Source: RGIG1995 sp045126815 (lineage in GTDB: Bacteria > Bacillota > Clostridia > Oscillospirales > CAG-272). Taken from it: a stretch of DNA of 5,292 nt. Below, piece after piece: positions 5,102-5,292 of the stretch. The stretch lies in NCBI GenBank assembly GCA_045126815.1, contig JBGVPD010000054.1:1-5292 (forward strand), in the 5' to 3' direction. Made by a program: the position numbers and the translations under genes. Position 1 is the first letter of the stretch, and every line of letters starts with the position of its first letter. The notes below the pieces were generated by a model, which was given only the letters and a program-made list of their open reading frames with translations, had not been told where the DNA came from and did not search any database.

Positions 5102-5292
5102 CCGTTTTATATACGTTATTTTCCAATATTATCGGAATAAAAATAACTTACCTTACTTACTTTTTATGTTACTTTCTTGCTGCGACAAGAAAGTAACCAA
5201 AGAAGTCGCCAAAAGGGAGAGGGGTTGCGATTCCCCCCTCCCTTTGATCCCTACCCCCACAAACGCTTTGTTTCACTGCACCTTACATAAAC
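5102..5292. repeat. Composite dispersed repeat, right copy (cut by window end)
   Basis: This matches 6-237 in the same orientation, and the window ends inside it. It contains the same perfect hairpin (GTTACTTTCTTG 5168-5179, CAAGAAAGTAAC 5186-5197) and the same G/C-rich hairpin. At the point where the left copy has the 42-bp element, this one has TTTGAT (5243-5248) and then rejoins at CCCTACCCCCACAAACGC. The first ~44 bases are the tail of tandem unit 5, so the array and the composite repeat share a building block. Confidence 0.85.

Larger units (their letters stand above)
4628..5145. repeat. Five tandem palindromic units (83, 133, 83, 86, 133 bp)
   Basis: Units start at about 4628, 4711, 4844, 4927 and 5013. 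Each opens with a pyrimidine-rich block and a GTAGGGG-like block (CCCCTCC, AACTCGTAGGGGG), then has a G/C-rich hairpin, a CCCGT-TTTATA-ACG segment, a CCAATAATATTGG-like palindrome, and a GGAATAAAA tail. Units 2 and 5 are longer because a 42-bp element plus a few flanking bases lies inside their hairpin. The hairpin arms differ between units but still pair: GGGAAGAAC/GTTCTCCC in unit 1 (one bulge), GGGAGG/CTCCC in unit 3, GGGGCG/CGCCCC in unit 4. No open frame, promoter or RNA gene is recognised. The array runs directly into the composite repeat at the right edge. Confidence 0.8.

Noticed and set aside
4628..5145. CRISPR array
   Set aside because: The units are similar over their whole length, with no unique spacers, and lengths are 83-133 bp. 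No cas gene is nearby. It is a palindromic tandem repeat.
1..5292. Composite transposon bounded by the two direct repeats
   Set aside because: The edge repeats encode no transposase, and the interior is core housekeeping genes. Dispersed repeats at both ends of the window explain the pattern.

Overview
The window looks like chromosomal DNA from an AT-rich member of the Clostridia, probably a gut anaerobe of the Oscillospiraceae/Ruminococcaceae type. The reasons are the Clostridia-like lepA-hemW gene pair, the AGGAGG-like ribosome binding sites, the A/T-ending codons, and the GC-rich palindromic repeats in the gaps between genes. The taxonomic call is an inference, because no rRNA or other marker is present.

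Layout, left to right. Positions 1-237 are a composite dispersed repeat with strong hairpins. A second copy begins at 5102 and runs off the right edge. Positions 371-495 hold a different GC-rich element with short terminal inverted repeats, lying between two imperfect direct repeats. Next is an accessory pair of divergent genes: a SLOG-fold (DUF1273/YpsA-like) protein on the minus strand (532-1017) and a 66-residue Arc-type ribbon-helix-helix regulator on the plus strand (1128-1328). The 110-bp gap between them holds two perfect inverted repeats and a good minus-strand promoter, as expected for a switch controlled by the regulator. A strong intrinsic terminator closes the regulator gene.

The core of the window is a two-gene operon, lepA (EF-4 translational GTPase) and hemW (radical SAM heme chaperone). 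It is driven by a near-consensus sigma-A-type promoter at 1449-1477 and ends at a hairpin terminator at 4570-4612. Both genes are full length with intact catalytic motifs.

From about 4628 to the end there is no gene. Five tandem units of about 83-86 or 133 bp lead into the second copy of the composite repeat. The 133-bp units carry a 42-bp hairpin element that also occurs in the left repeat. Stems in these repeats differ between copies by paired changes that keep the base pairing.

The lepA-hemW block is ordinary housekeeping. The less ordinary parts are the SLOG/ribbon-helix-helix pair with its operator-like region, and the nested, covarying hairpin repeats on both flanks. Whether either is undescribed cannot be decided from sequence alone.
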